From assembly GCF_013205055.1 (NCBI RefSeq), contig NZ_JABMLF010000006.1, positions 124,001 to 188,000 on the forward strand: a stretch of 64,000 nucleotides of DNA, in the 5' to 3' direction. The notes beneath the pieces were generated by a model. It had not been told where the DNA came from. It saw nothing but the letters and a program-made list of their open reading frames with translations, and searched no databases. The stretch's first letter is position 1; each line of letters starts with the position of its first letter. The position numbers were made by a program, and so were the translations under genes. This DNA is from Rathayibacter sp. VKM Ac-2856. Its GTDB lineage: Bacteria; Actinomycetota; Actinomycetes; Actinomycetales; Microbacteriaceae. Shown here piece after piece: positions 1-11,916 of this stretch.

Positions 1-188
1 ACGCGGGCGGCGCGGTCCTCGTCGAGGACGCGTCGTTCACCCCCTCCTGGGTCGCGAGCGACCTCGTTCCGCTGCTCGGCGACGCGCTGCGCCGGGAGGA
101 GATGGGCCGCCGCGCCGCGTCGGTCGGGGTGCGCGACGGGTCCGGCCGCCTGGTCGACCTCATCGAGTCCGGCGTCCGCCTACACTGA
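1..188 (+). CDS. murG: MurG C-terminal end (partial, 5' truncated by the window)
   Basis: The open frame from base 3 to a TGA at 186-188 encodes the last 61 residues of a protein. The residues VEDASFTPSWVASDLVPLL resemble the C-terminus of actinobacterial MurG, the membrane-associated transferase that adds GlcNAc to lipid I to give lipid II. The next gene is murC, which matches the usual murG-murC-ftsQ-ftsZ order of the division cluster. The short fragment alone would be weak evidence; the context carries most of the call. No catalytic motif lies in this part. Confidence 0.75.
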   Translation, partial: AGGAVLVEDASFTPSWVASDLVPLLGDALRREEMGRRAASVGVRDGSGRLVDLIESGVRLH

Positions 189-248
189 TCCTCTGCCCGG
201 AGTGCGGCACCCCGCACCGCCGAGCCGACACCCGAAAGCGAGAGCCCC

Positions 249-1661
249 GTGATCAAGCCCGACCTCGGCATCACCGTCCCCGACGAGCTCGGCTCGGTCC
301 ACTTCATCGGCATCGGCGGCTCGGGGATGAGCGGGATCGCGCGGCTCTTCCACCGCGCCGGTCACCGCGTCACGGGCTCCGACGTGCGCGAGTCGCACCC
401 GATCGAGCAGCTGCGCGAGCTCGGCATCCCCGTCGCCATCGGGCACGACGCGGCCCACCTCGGCGACGCCGAGGCGGTCGTGGTCACCTCCGCCCTCTGG
501 CCGGACAACCCCGAGTACGTGCTGGCGAAGGAGCGCGGGCTGCCCGTGCTGCACCGCTCGCAGGCGCTCGCCTGGCTCGTCCGCGGCAAGCGCCTCGTCG
601 CCGTCGCCGGTGCGCACGGCAAGACCACCTCGACCGGCATGATCGTCACCGGTCTGCTCGGCCTCGACGCCGACCCCAGCTTCGTCAACGGCGGCATCAT
701 CGAGGGCCTCGGCACCTCGTCCGCGGCGGGCTCCGGCGAGGTCTTCGTCGTCGAGGCCGACGAGTCCGACGGCAGCTTCCTGCTCTATGACACCGCGGTG
801 TCGCTCGTCACGAACGTCGACCCGGACCACCTCGACCACTACGGCTCGCTCGAGGCGTTCGAGGAGGCGTTCGTCACCTTCACCTCCGGTGCGCGCGAGC
901 TGGTGGTCATCTCCTCCGACGACCCCGGCGCCGTCAGCGTCACGCGACGGATCGACGGGCCGAAGGTGCTGACCTTCGGCGAGGCCGAGGGCTCCGACGT
1001 CCGCGTCGTCGACCTCGCGCTGGTCGGCCCAGTCGGCTTCACCGTCGAGTACGAGGGCCGCCGCTACACGACCCGCCTGCGCATCCCGGGCCGTCACAAC
1101 GCGATCAACGCCGCGGGCGCCTTCGCCGTGCTCGTCGGACTCGGCTTCGAGCCGGCGGCCTCCCTCGAGGCGATCTCGGCCTTCGGCGGCACCGAGCGCC
1201 GCTTCGAGCTGCACGGCGCGGTGCGCGGCGTGAGCGTCTACGACGACTACGCGCACCACCCGACCGAGGTCGCCGCGGCGCTCTCGGCCGCCAGGACCGT
1301 GGTCGGCACCGGCCGGATCATCGCGGTGCACCAGCCGCACCTCTACAGCCGGACCCGGCTGTTCGCGCGCGAGTTCGCCGAGGCGCTGGAGCAGCACGCC
1401 GACGAGACGATCGTGCTCGACGTCTACGGCGCCCGCGAGGACCCGGAGCCCGGGGTCACCGGCGCGCTGGTCAGCGAGAAGTTCGCCGACCCGTCCCGCG
1501 TCTCGTTCCTCGCCGACTGGCAGGCCGCCTCTCGGCGGACGGCCGAGATCGCGCGCGAGGGCGACTTCGTGATCACCCTCGGCTGCGGCGACGTCTACCG
1601 GATCATCCCGCAGCTGCTCGAGTCGCTCGGCGCGAGCGAGGGCGCGCCGGTCGCTCGATGA
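249..1661 (+). CDS. murC: UDP-N-acetylmuramate--L-alanine ligase
   Basis: MurC ligates L-alanine to UDP-MurNAc in the cytoplasm, using ATP, to start the peptidoglycan stem peptide. The 470-residue product has the normal family length. Visible motifs are the N-terminal nucleotide loop [11 protein letters not shown] (from residue 21), the Mur-ligase ATP loop [10 protein letters not shown] (residues 120-129, K125), the central EADESDGSF block and the C-terminal [10 protein letters not shown] block. The start is GTG, 60 bp after murG. It lies in the murG-murC-ftsQ-ftsZ order and is very probably co-transcribed with its neighbours. Confidence 0.97.
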   Translation: MIKPDLGITVPDELGSVHFIGIGGSGMSGIARLFHRAGHRVTGSDVRESHPIEQLRELGIPVAIGHDAAHLGDAEAVVVTSALWPDNPEYVLAKERGLPVLHRSQALAWLVRGKRLVAVAGAHGKTTSTGMIVTGLLGLDADPSFVNGGIIEGLGTSSAAGSGEVFVVEADESDGSFLLYDTAVSLVTNVDPDHLDHYGSLEAFEEAFVTFTSGARELVVISSDDPGAVSVTRRIDGPKVLTFGEAEGSDVRVVDLALVGPVGFTVEYEGRRYTTRLRIPGRHNAINAAGAFAVLVGLGFEPAASLEAISAFGGTERRFELHGAVRGVSVYDDYAHHPTEVAAALSAARTVVGTGRIIAVHQPHLYSRTRLFAREFAEALEQHADETIVLDVYGAREDPEPGVTGALVSEKFADPSRVSFLADWQAASRRTAEIAREGDFVITLGCGDVYRIIPQLLESLGASEGAPVAR

Positions 1662-1695
1662 CCCGCCGACGGCTCCGACGCTCCGGGCGGCGCGC

Positions 1696-2841
1696 GTGAA
1701 GCGCCCGGACGGCGTGCGGCCCCCGAGCGGAGCGCGCCCCGCGGCGCCGCGCCAGGACAGCGGCGAGCAGCCCACCGAGCCGATCGTGCTCACGCCCCGG
1801 TCGCTGCCGCGCGTGCCGCCCGCGCCCAGGAGCGCCGCGGGGAAGCTGCAGGCGGAGCGGCTGAAGGCCGAGAAGTCGGCCGCGGCGGAGAAGTTCGCAG
1901 CGGCGGAGAAGTCGGGTGACACGGAGTCCGCGAAGACTCAGGAGTCCGAGAGCACTCGGACGTCCGAGGGTCCCGTGAAGGCCCGGAAGGCGGAGAAGCC
2001 TCCGAAGTCCTCGTCCGCGGAGACGGAGCCCCCCGCGGCCTCGCGCCGGCGACTCCGCCTCCCGCTGCCCGGTGCGGAGGGCCGCGCCGTCGCCAGGGCC
2101 GCCCGGGAGCGCCGGCGCTTCGAGCGCGGCGAGGTCCGCCGGTTCACGAAGCGGGCGCGCCGGCGCCGCACCATCGCGCTGGTCACCGCGGGCTCGCTCG
2201 TCCTCCTCGCCCTCGTGGTGGCGGTCGCCGCCTACTCGCCGCTGATGGCCGTCAAGACGATCGAGATCACGGGGACGCAGCGCGTGAGCGCCGAGGCGAT
2301 CCAGGAGTCGCTCGCCGACCAGGTCGGGGTGCCCCTCACGCTGGTCGACCGCGCGGCCGTCGGGCGCGTGCTCGGCAGCTATCCGCTCGTGCGCAGCTAC
2401 TCGGTCCAGACGCGGCCGCCGAGCACGCTGATCGTCAGCGTGATCGAGCGGACGCCGGTGGGCGTGATCGCCGACGGCGCCGAGTTCGACCTGGTCGATC
2501 CGGCCGGCGTGGTGATCGAGACGGCGCCCGCCGCGCAGGAGGGCTACCCGGTGCTCACCACGCCCACGGGATCCGCCTCGGGAGCCGCGTTCCGCGCGAT
2601 GGCGCGGGTGCTGCTCACGCTGCCCGACTCCCTCGAGGGCCAGGTCGCCTCGGCGGCCGCGACCACCGGGGACGACGTCTCGCTGACGCTCGCGGACGGC
2701 GCGGTCGTCCTCTGGGGCGGCTCCGACGACTCGGCGCTGAAGGCCGTGGTCCTGGAGAAGCTGATGGCCGCGACCGATCCGGCCGCCGTCGCCTCGTACG
2801 ACGTGTCCTCACCCGAGGCCGCCGTCGTCGCCCGCCGGTGA
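1696..2841 (+). CDS. ftsQ: Cell division protein FtsQ (POTRA domain)
   Basis: FtsQ is a bitopic divisome protein that links early and late division proteins together with FtsB and FtsL. The 381-residue product has a long basic, Ala/Lys/Glu-rich cytoplasmic N-terminus (about 1-155), one membrane segment (about 159-182) and then a POTRA domain starting MAVKTIEITGTQRVS, followed by the FtsQ C-terminal domain. The GTG start at 1696 lies 34 bp after murC; an ATG overlapping the murC stop runs into a stop after 13 codons. The charged N-terminus is low in complexity and its length probably varies between relatives. Confidence 0.93.
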   Translation: MKRPDGVRPPSGARPAAPRQDSGEQPTEPIVLTPRSLPRVPPAPRSAAGKLQAERLKAEKSAAAEKFAAAEKSGDTESAKTQESESTRTSEGPVKARKAEKPPKSSSAETEPPAASRRRLRLPLPGAEGRAVARAARERRRFERGEVRRFTKRARRRRTIALVTAGSLVLLALVVAVAAYSPLMAVKTIEITGTQRVSAEAIQESLADQVGVPLTLVDRAAVGRVLGSYPLVRSYSVQTRPPSTLIVSVIERTPVGVIADGAEFDLVDPAGVVIETAPAAQEGYPVLTTPTGSASGAAFRAMARVLLTLPDSLEGQVASAAATTGDDVSLTLADGAVVLWGGSDDSALKAVVLEKLMAATDPAAVASYDVSSPEAAVVARR

Positions 2842-2963
2842 CGGCGGCGACCGGCCCGCAGGACGGATCCGCTCGGCTCTTTGCCGATTGCGGGCGTGTC
2901 TGTCGCGGGGCGGCGCGCACTCCGCCTACCGTCGACCCCACACCCCAAATGCATACTCAGCAT

Positions 2964-2994
2964 AACTTTAAGCCTCAACTACAGGTTTAAGGTT
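2964..2994. promoter_or_regulatory. Imperfect inverted repeat just upstream of ftsZ
   Basis: Two 12-bp arms, AACTTTAAGCCT (2964-2975) and AGGTTTAAGGTT (2983-2994), pair at 10 of 12 positions across a 7-bp spacer. They sit in the only AT-rich stretch of the ftsQ-ftsZ gap and end 19 bp before the ftsZ GTG. This could be an operator or part of the ftsZ promoter region. No regulator can be named from sequence. Confidence 0.45.
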
Positions 2995-3013
2995 CAGCCC
3001 GGAGGCCGGACTC

Positions 3014-4174
3014 GTGACTTCAAACCAGAACTACCTCGCCGTGATCAAGGTCGTCGGCATCGGCGGTGGCGGCGTCAACGCCGTCAACCGGATGATCGAG
3101 CTCGGCCTCCGCGGCGTCGAGTTCATCGCGATCAACACCGACGCGCAGGCGCTCCTGCTCAGCGACGCCGACGTCAAGCTCGACGTGGGCCGCGAGCTCA
3201 CCCGCGGCCTCGGCGCCGGCGCCGACCCCGAGGTCGGCCGCCGCGCCGCCGAGGACCACGCGGAGGAGATCGAGGAGGTGCTCGCGGGCGCCGACATGGT
3301 CTTCGTCACCGCGGGCGAGGGCGGCGGCACCGGCACCGGCGGCGCGCCCGTCGTGGCCCGGATCGCGAAGTCGATCGGCGCGCTCACCATCGGTGTCGTC
3401 ACGAAGCCCTTCGGCTTCGAGGGCCGCCGCCGCCAGACCCAGGCCGAGGCGGGTGTCGCGACCCTCAAGAACGAGGTCGACACCCTCATCGTCGTCCCGA
3501 ACGACCGCCTGCTCGAGATCAGCGACCGCGGCATCTCGATGCTCGAGGCCTTCGCCACGGCCGACCAGGTCCTCCTCGCCGGTGTCCAGGGCATCACCGA
3601 CCTGATCACCACCCCGGGCCTGATCAACCTCGACTTCGCCGACGTGAAGTCGGTCATGCAGGGCGCCGGCTCCGCGCTGATGGGCATCGGCTCGTCCCGC
3701 GGCGCGGACAGGGCGATCAAGGCGGCCGAGCTGGCCGTCGCGTCCCCGCTGCTCGAGGCGAGCATCGACGGAGCCCACGGCGTGCTGCTCTCCATCCAGG
3801 GCGGGTCGAACCTCGGCATCTTCGAGATCAACGACGCCGCGCGCCTGGTCCAGGAGGCGGTGCACCCCGAGGCGAACATCATCTTCGGTGCGGTCATCGA
3901 CGACACCCTCGGCGACGAGGTGCGCGTCACCGTGATCGCGGCCGGCTTCGACGGCGGCGAGCCCGGCGCGAGCGGCCCCGCGGCCGTCGCGCAGCCGCGC
4001 GCGCAGCAGAGCCTGCCCGCCGAGGCGTCGAGCGAGCCCGCACCGGCCCCGGTCGCCGCGCCGTCCGCCGGATCGATCTGGTCGAGCACCCCGGTCGCCG
4101 CGCCCGCTCCCGTCGCCGACCCGTCGTTCGACGACGACGAGAGCGACCTCGACATCCCCGACTTCCTCAAGTAG
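3014..4174 (+). CDS. ftsZ: Cell division protein FtsZ
   Basis: FtsZ is the tubulin-like GTPase that forms the cytokinetic ring at mid-cell. The 386-residue product has the N-terminal [13 protein letters not shown] loop (residues 15-27), the tubulin signature GGGTGTG (103-109) and the NxDFADVK synergy region. After a variable Ala/Pro-rich linker it ends in the conserved C-terminal peptide DLDIPDFLK, which in Actinobacteria binds SepF; sepF lies two genes downstream. The start is GTG with GGAGG nearby. A 172-bp gap containing an inverted repeat separates it from ftsQ, so it probably has its own promoter. Confidence 0.98.
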   Translation: MTSNQNYLAVIKVVGIGGGGVNAVNRMIELGLRGVEFIAINTDAQALLLSDADVKLDVGRELTRGLGAGADPEVGRRAAEDHAEEIEEVLAGADMVFVTAGEGGGTGTGGAPVVARIAKSIGALTIGVVTKPFGFEGRRRQTQAEAGVATLKNEVDTLIVVPNDRLLEISDRGISMLEAFATADQVLLAGVQGITDLITTPGLINLDFADVKSVMQGAGSALMGIGSSRGADRAIKAAELAVASPLLEASIDGAHGVLLSIQGGSNLGIFEINDAARLVQEAVHPEANIIFGAVIDDTLGDEVRVTVIAAGFDGGEPGASGPAAVAQPRAQQSLPAEASSEPAPAPVAAPSAGSIWSSTPVAAPAPVADPSFDDDESDLDIPDFLK

Positions 4175-4179
4175 TCGCG

Positions 4180-4872
4180 GTGGTGGATCGCGAGCTGGCC
4201 GAGCGCTGGGCCTCGGTGACCGGGCAGGTCGCCGAGGCGGCGCGCTCGGCCGGCCGCGACCCGTCCGAGCTGACCACGATCGTGGTCACCAAGTACCACC
4301 CCGTCTCCCTCCTGCAGGACCTCCTCGCGCTCGGCGTCGTCGACTTCGGCGAGAACCGCCACCAGGAGGCGCAGGAGAAGTCGGTGGAGCTCGCCGGCAC
4401 CCCGGCGCGCTGGCACTTCATCGGGCAGCTGCAGAGCAAGAAGGCGCGGCAGGTGCGGCGCTACGCGGACTCGATCCACTCGGTCGACCGGCTCGCCCTC
4501 GTGCCGCTGCTCGACGCCGGGGAGCCCGGGCCGGGGGAGACCCCGCTCGAGGTGTTCCTGCAGGTCAACCTCACCGACGATCCCGATCGCGGGGGAGCGG
4601 CGCCGGATGAGGTCGATCCGCTGGCGGAGGCGCTCCGCGCGGCCCCCGGGCTCGCCCTGCGCGGCGTCATGGCCGTCGCTCCGCTCGGCGAGGAGCCCCG
4701 CCCGGCGTTCGCGCGCCTGCGGGCGATCTCGGACCGGGTGCGCGCGATCGACCCCGGAGCGACCGCGATCTCCGCCGGCATGTCGCACGACTTCGCCGAG
4801 GCGATCGCCGAGGGCGCGACACACCTGCGAATCGGATCGGCAATCACCGGCAATCGCCCCGCCCGCCCGTAG
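4180..4872 (+). CDS. yggS: YggS family pyridoxal phosphate-binding homeostasis protein
   Basis: This is a fold-III PLP protein of the YggS/PLPBP family, which controls the intracellular PLP level and has no known enzymatic activity. Visible motifs are VVTKYHPV, with the PLP-binding lysine, then [24 protein letters not shown], and [25 protein letters not shown] near the C-terminus. The start is one of two adjacent GTG codons (4180 or 4183), giving 229-230 residues, 5-8 bp after ftsZ. In mycobacteria a yfiH gene lies between ftsZ and yggS; here it is absent. Confidence 0.93.
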   Translation: MVDRELAERWASVTGQVAEAARSAGRDPSELTTIVVTKYHPVSLLQDLLALGVVDFGENRHQEAQEKSVELAGTPARWHFIGQLQSKKARQVRRYADSIHSVDRLALVPLLDAGEPGPGETPLEVFLQVNLTDDPDRGGAAPDEVDPLAEALRAAPGLALRGVMAVAPLGEEPRPAFARLRAISDRVRAIDPGATAISAGMSHDFAEAIAEGATHLRIGSAITGNRPARP

Positions 4873-4921
4873 CCTCGTCGTGACCCAGCTGTGGGGAGAG
4901 ACGACAACACGGAGGACACTG

Positions 4922-5437
4922 ATGGCCAACCCGCTGAAGAAGACGATGGTGTACCTCGGACTCGCCGACGAAGAGGTCGAGTACGAGCGTGCCGAGACCG
5001 TCGAGGCGGCTCCCGCGACCGCGCACCGCGCACCGGTGTCGCCCGTGCAGCCGGTCCCGCCGGTCGAGCAGGCCCCGCAGCAGCCCCGCGCGACGGTCAC
5101 CCCGCTCCGCAAGCCCACCCCCCAGACCCCGAAGGCGACGGCACACGCTGAGATGAACGAGATCCTCACCGTCCACCCCAAGCAGTACCGCGACGCGCAG
5201 GTCATCGCGGAGAACTTCCGCGACGGCATCCCCGTCATCATCAACCTGTCGCAGATGAGCGACGCGGACGCCCGTCGTCTGATCGACTTCGCCAGCGGCC
5301 TCTCGCAGGGCCTCTACGGCCGCATCGAGCGCGTCACCAGCAAGGTCTTCCTCCTCTCCCCGTCGCACATCACCGTCGCGGGCGATTCGGCCTCCGCCGA
5401 GAGCGACGCCGACGCGTCGTTCTTCGCGAAGTCCTGA
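4922..5437 (+). CDS. sepF: Cell division protein SepF
   Basis: SepF anchors FtsZ filaments to the membrane and is the main FtsZ anchor in Actinobacteria, which lack FtsA. The 171-residue product begins with the amphipathic membrane-binding helix [19 protein letters not shown] Pro/Ala-rich linker (about 30-75) follows, then the SepF core containing [26 protein letters not shown] at 4922 is preceded by GGAGGACACTG, a clear ribosome binding site. It lies between yggS and yggT as in most actinobacterial division clusters. Confidence 0.97.
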   Translation: MANPLKKTMVYLGLADEEVEYERAETVEAAPATAHRAPVSPVQPVPPVEQAPQQPRATVTPLRKPTPQTPKATAHAEMNEILTVHPKQYRDAQVIAENFRDGIPVIINLSQMSDADARRLIDFASGLSQGLYGRIERVTSKVFLLSPSHITVAGDSASAESDADASFFAKS

Positions 5438-5458
5438 TCCCGGGAGCCCTGTCGTTCG

Positions 5459-5764
5459 GTGAGCTCCGTCATCTCGCTCTTCGCGAGCGTCCTCTACTTC
5501 GTGCTCCTGCTGTACTTCTTCGCCATGTGGGCGCGCTTCGTCCTCGATCTCGTGCGGGTCATCCGCCGGGAATGGCGTCCGCGCGCTGTCGGACTCGTCG
5601 CGGCGGAGACCGTCTACACGGTCACCGACCCGCCGATCTCCTTCTTCCGCCGCGTGATCAAGCCGGTCTCGATCGGCCCGATCGCCCTCGACTTCGGCTG
5701 GAGCCTCACCATGCTCTGCGTGATCGTGGGCATGTACATCGCCACCTGGCTCCAGCGCGTCTGA
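5459..5764 (+). CDS. yggT: YggT family integral membrane protein
   Basis: This is a 101-residue protein with two hydrophobic segments (about residues 5-27 and 79-98), matching YggT/YlmG proteins encoded between sepF and divIVA. The TDPPISFFRRVIKP segment between the helices is the family's hallmark. Its function is unclear; a role in envelope assembly or septation is inferred from position. The GTG start is 21 bp after sepF, so the two genes are likely co-transcribed. Confidence 0.88.
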   Translation: MSSVISLFASVLYFVLLLYFFAMWARFVLDLVRVIRREWRPRAVGLVAAETVYTVTDPPISFFRRVIKPVSIGPIALDFGWSLTMLCVIVGMYIATWLQRV

Positions 5765-5859
5765 CGGCCGGGGGCGGTCCTGCGCGACCGGCACTCCCTG
5801 TATCGTTGGCGGCGACCGGACGTTCTCCGTGGTGCCCTGCACTGCGCCGCGCGCTCCCA

Positions 5860-5907
5860 GTTGCTAGCTTTAGTCGTTGCTAGCCCTAGTCGAACGTTCT
5901 TGAACGT
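5860..5907. promoter_or_regulatory. 16-bp tandem repeat plus GAACGTTC palindrome upstream of divIVA
   Basis: Two adjacent 16-bp units, GTTGCTAGCTTTAGTC (5860-5875) and GTTGCTAGCCCTAGTC (5876-5891), differ at two positions. They are followed directly by the palindrome GAACGTTC (5892-5899) and a partial copy GAACGT (5902-5907). The block is 30-78 bp upstream of the divIVA ATG, in an AT-richer stretch. It could hold the promoter and a regulator site. This is inference from position and repetition. Confidence 0.5.
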
Positions 5908-5937
5908 GTACCTACTTGAAATCGAAGGTGGAAAGCC

Positions 5938-6588
5938 ATGGCGCTCACTCCCGAAGATGTTGTCAATAAGCGGTTCCAGCCGACCAAGTTCCGCGAGGGA
6001 TACGACCAGGACGAGGTCGACGACTTCCTCGACGAGGTCGTCGTGGAGCTCCGCCGCCTGAACCAGGAGAACGAGGAGCTGCGCCAGCGCCTCTCCTCCG
6101 GGGACTCGCGGCCGATGGACGCCCCTGTGGCCTCCGCGCCGGCCCCCGCCCCGGTGGTCGACGAGGCCCCCGAGCCGGAGCCCGAGCCCGAGCCGGAGCC
6201 CACCCCGGCTCCCGCGCCGGTCTCCGCTCCCGCCGCCTCGCAGTCGGCCCCGGTCGACGAGGCCGAGAGCTCCAGCGGACTCCTGCAGCTCGCGCGCCGT
6301 CTCCACGAGGAGCACGTCCGCGAGGGTGCCGAGAAGCGCGACTCGCTCGTCGCCGAGGGCCGTGCCACCGCCGCGCGCATCGTCGCCGAGGCCGAGGCCA
6401 AGCAGCGCGCCCAGGTCGCGAAGCTCGAGGAGGAGCGCGCGACGGTCGAGCACCGCATCGACGAGCTCCGCACCTTCGAGCGCGAGTACCGCCAGAAGCT
6501 GAAGAGCTACATCGAGGGCCAGCTCCGCGACCTCGACACCCAGCCGGTGTCGGCCGAGTCGTCCTCGTTCCCCGGCTTTGGGGCGTAG
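5938..6588 (+). CDS. divIVA: DivIVA/Wag31 polar growth scaffold
   Basis: DivIVA (Wag31) is a coiled-coil scaffold at negatively curved membrane; in Actinobacteria it directs polar growth. The 216-residue product begins MALTPEDVVNKRFQPTKFRE, the conserved N-terminal lipid-binding domain, with GYDQDEVDDFLDEV following and a first coiled coil to about residue 58. A Pro/Glu/Ala-rich linker with PEPEPEPE repeats (about 65-105) precedes a second long coiled coil. The ATG at 5938 has GAAGG and GGAAAG upstream. Its own promoter is likely, given the 173-bp gap. Confidence 0.96.
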   Translation: MALTPEDVVNKRFQPTKFREGYDQDEVDDFLDEVVVELRRLNQENEELRQRLSSGDSRPMDAPVASAPAPAPVVDEAPEPEPEPEPEPTPAPAPVSAPAASQSAPVDEAESSSGLLQLARRLHEEHVREGAEKRDSLVAEGRATAARIVAEAEAKQRAQVAKLEEERATVEHRIDELRTFEREYRQKLKSYIEGQLRDLDTQPVSAESSSFPGFGA

Positions 6589-7174
6589 CACCACCGCAGC
6601 GAACGTCAGGCCGAGGGTGCTGGTCACCCTCGGCCTCGTTGCGCTCGCGGTGTTCGCGATCGATCAGACCGCGAAGCACCTCGTCACCACCGGGCTCACG
6701 CTCGGTGAGGACGTGCACGTCCTCGGCGACGTGCTGATCCTGCACTACGTGAAGAACCCCGGCGCGGCCTTCTCGCTCGCGAGCGGCTCGACCTGGATCT
6801 TCTCGATCATCGCCGCCTGCGTGGTCGTCGCGGTGATCTGGTTCGCCCGGCGGATCCGCTCCGGCGCGTGGGCGCTGTTCTTCGGCCTGCTGCTCGGCGG
6901 CACGCTCGGCAACCTGTTCGACCGGCTCTTCCGCGAGCCGTCGTTCGGGCTCGGCCACGTGATCGACTTCCTCTACACGCCGTGGCTCCTGCCGGCGATC
7001 TACAACGTCGCCGACATCGCGATCTGCACGGCGATGGGGCTCTTCGTGATCCTCAGCCTGCGCGGCGTGAACCTCGACGGGACGCGCGGGTCGCGGAAGG
7101 ACGACGAGGCGGCCGTCGAGCCGACCTCGGACGAGTCCGCCGCGATCGACTCCGAGCCCCGCGGCGGCGCCTGA
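6578..7174 (+). CDS. lspA: Lipoprotein signal peptidase (signal peptidase II)
   Basis: LspA is the membrane aspartyl protease that cleaves the signal peptide of diacylglyceryl-modified prolipoproteins. The 198-residue product has four hydrophobic segments and the conserved blocks [26 protein letters not shown] and YNVADIAI, which carry the essential aspartates. It has a charged C-terminal tail of about 40 residues. The TTG start at 6578 overlaps the last codons of divIVA; GTG at 6617 is a possible shorter start. One substrate in this window is CtaC, which has a lipobox. Confidence 0.93.
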   Translation: MGRSTTAANVRPRVLVTLGLVALAVFAIDQTAKHLVTTGLTLGEDVHVLGDVLILHYVKNPGAAFSLASGSTWIFSIIAACVVVAVIWFARRIRSGAWALFFGLLLGGTLGNLFDRLFREPSFGLGHVIDFLYTPWLLPAIYNVADIAICTAMGLFVILSLRGVNLDGTRGSRKDDEAAVEPTSDESAAIDSEPRGGA

Positions 7175-8097
7175 TGGTCCAGTCCCGCGCGCTGCCCGTC
7201 CCCGACGGTCTGGCCGGCCTGCGCGCCGACGCGGCCGTCGGCAAGCTCCTCGGCTTCTCGCGCACCTTCGCCGCCGAGGTCATCGACGCCGGAGGGGTCA
7301 CGGCCGACGGCCGGGTCCTCGACAAGAGCGACCGCGTCGCCGCGGGCGCCTGGCTGAGCGTCGAGTGGAGTCCTCGCGAGGAGCCGCGCATCGTGCCGAT
7401 CGCGGTCCCCGAGCTCGGCATCGTCCACGACGACGACGACATCGTGGTGATCGACAAGCCGGTGGGCGTCGCCGCTCACCCGGCCGTCGGCTGGGAGGGG
7501 CCCACCGTCCTCGGCGCCCTGGCCGCCGCGGGCTTCACGATCTCCACCTCCGGCGCCGCCGAGCGCGCGGGCATCGTGCACCGCCTGGACGCGGGCACGA
7601 GCGGCCTGATGGTGGTCGCCAAGTCCGAGCGCGCCTACACGCACCTGAAGCGCGCCTTCCACGACCGCCAGGTCGAGAAGATCTACCACGCCGTCGTCCA
7701 GGGGCACCCCGACCCGCTCGCCGGCACGATCGACGCGCCGCTCGGACGCCACCCCTCCTCGGACTGGAAGTTCGCGATCCGCGCCGACGGCAAGCCCTCC
7801 GTCACGCACTACGAGACGATCGAGGCGTTCCCGTTCGCGTCGCTCCTCGAGATCCGGCTCGAGACCGGACGCACGCACCAGATCCGCGTGCACATGGCCG
7901 CTCAGCGCCACCCCTGCGTGGGCGACGCGATGTACGGCGCCGACCCGACGCTCTCCAAGCGGCTGGGTCTCACGCGGCAGTGGCTCGACGCCGTGCGGCT
8001 GGCCTTCCTCCACCCGGGAACGGGGGAGCGGGTGCAGTTCGAGGCGACCTACCCCGACGACCTCGCGCACGCGCTGGACGTCCTCCGCGGGGAGTGA
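7174..8097 (+). CDS. rluD: RluA/RluD family 23S rRNA pseudouridine synthase
   Basis: The 307-residue protein has an N-terminal S4 RNA-binding region ([17 protein letters not shown]) and a RluA-type catalytic domain. The signature [16 protein letters not shown] places the catalytic aspartate at about D139, and [11 protein letters not shown] follows. Family members convert specific uridines of 23S rRNA (or tRNA) to pseudouridine; the exact target cannot be read from sequence. Its ATG shares a base with the lspA stop (TGATG), so translation is probably coupled. lspA-rluD is a common actinobacterial pair. Confidence 0.93.
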   Translation: MVQSRALPVPDGLAGLRADAAVGKLLGFSRTFAAEVIDAGGVTADGRVLDKSDRVAAGAWLSVEWSPREEPRIVPIAVPELGIVHDDDDIVVIDKPVGVAAHPAVGWEGPTVLGALAAAGFTISTSGAAERAGIVHRLDAGTSGLMVVAKSERAYTHLKRAFHDRQVEKIYHAVVQGHPDPLAGTIDAPLGRHPSSDWKFAIRADGKPSVTHYETIEAFPFASLLEIRLETGRTHQIRVHMAAQRHPCVGDAMYGADPTLSKRLGLTRQWLDAVRLAFLHPGTGERVQFEATYPDDLAHALDVLRGE

Positions 8098-8148
8098 CGC
8101 GGGTAGACTTTCGGTCTCCCTGCCCGCAGTCCGTCGGAGGCGCATCCT

Positions 8149-11661
<3,513 letters not shown>

Positions 11662-11674
11662 GCCGTGTCCGCCA

Positions 11675-11780
11675 CATGCTGGTCGAGTAGCCGCGGAGCG
11701 GCGTATCGAGACCCGGTGACCGGCGTGCGGTCGGTGGGGGATCTCGATACGCCCGCTGCGCGGGCTACTCGATCAGCATG
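11675..11780. repeat. Palindromic repeat pair (A arm, spacer, B arm), MITE-like
   Basis: The A arm (11675-11713) begins CATGCTGGTCGAGTAG and ends TATCGAGACC. The B arm (11739-11780) begins GGATCTCGATACG and ends CTACTCGATCAGCATG. The arms are imperfect inverted copies, so the 106-bp unit can fold into one long hairpin. Each arm also has its own small central hairpin. The unit begins 13 bp after the dnaE stop and may act as its terminator. No target-site duplication is obvious. Confidence 0.85.
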
Positions 11781-11816
11781 TGGCGCTGGTCGTGTATCAC
11801 GACTCCGCCGTCGCCG

Positions 11817-11855
11817 CATGGTGGTCGAGTAGCCGCAGCGCGGCGCATCGAGACC
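11817..11855. repeat. Single A-type palindromic repeat arm upstream of hisD
   Basis: A further A-type copy begins CATGGTGGTCGAGTAG and ends CATCGAGACC, with GTAT changed to GCAT. It lies 61 bp before hisD and has no B arm partner. Same family as the pair at 11675-11780. Confidence 0.8.
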
Positions 11856-11901
11856 GGCCGCCGACGGGCGCCGCGGCGGGGGAGCGCGCGAGCGCGGCCG
11901 G

Positions 11902-11907
11902 TAGGCT
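11902..11907 (+). promoter_or_regulatory. Possible -10 hexamer of hisD (TAGGCT)
   Basis: TAGGCT matches the actinobacterial -10 consensus TANNNT and ends 9 bp before the hisD ATG. If it is used, the transcript would be leaderless or nearly so. No clear -35 is seen. The same type of hexamer occurs upstream of pdxS (TAGACT, 63218-63223) and dnaE (TAGACT, 8104-8109). Confidence 0.35.
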
Positions 11908-11916
11908 GGGGCGGCC

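Noticed and set aside
180..1922. Long antisense open frame over murC and the start of ftsQ
   Set aside because: Shadow of murC in GC-rich DNA, with biased composition and no domain.
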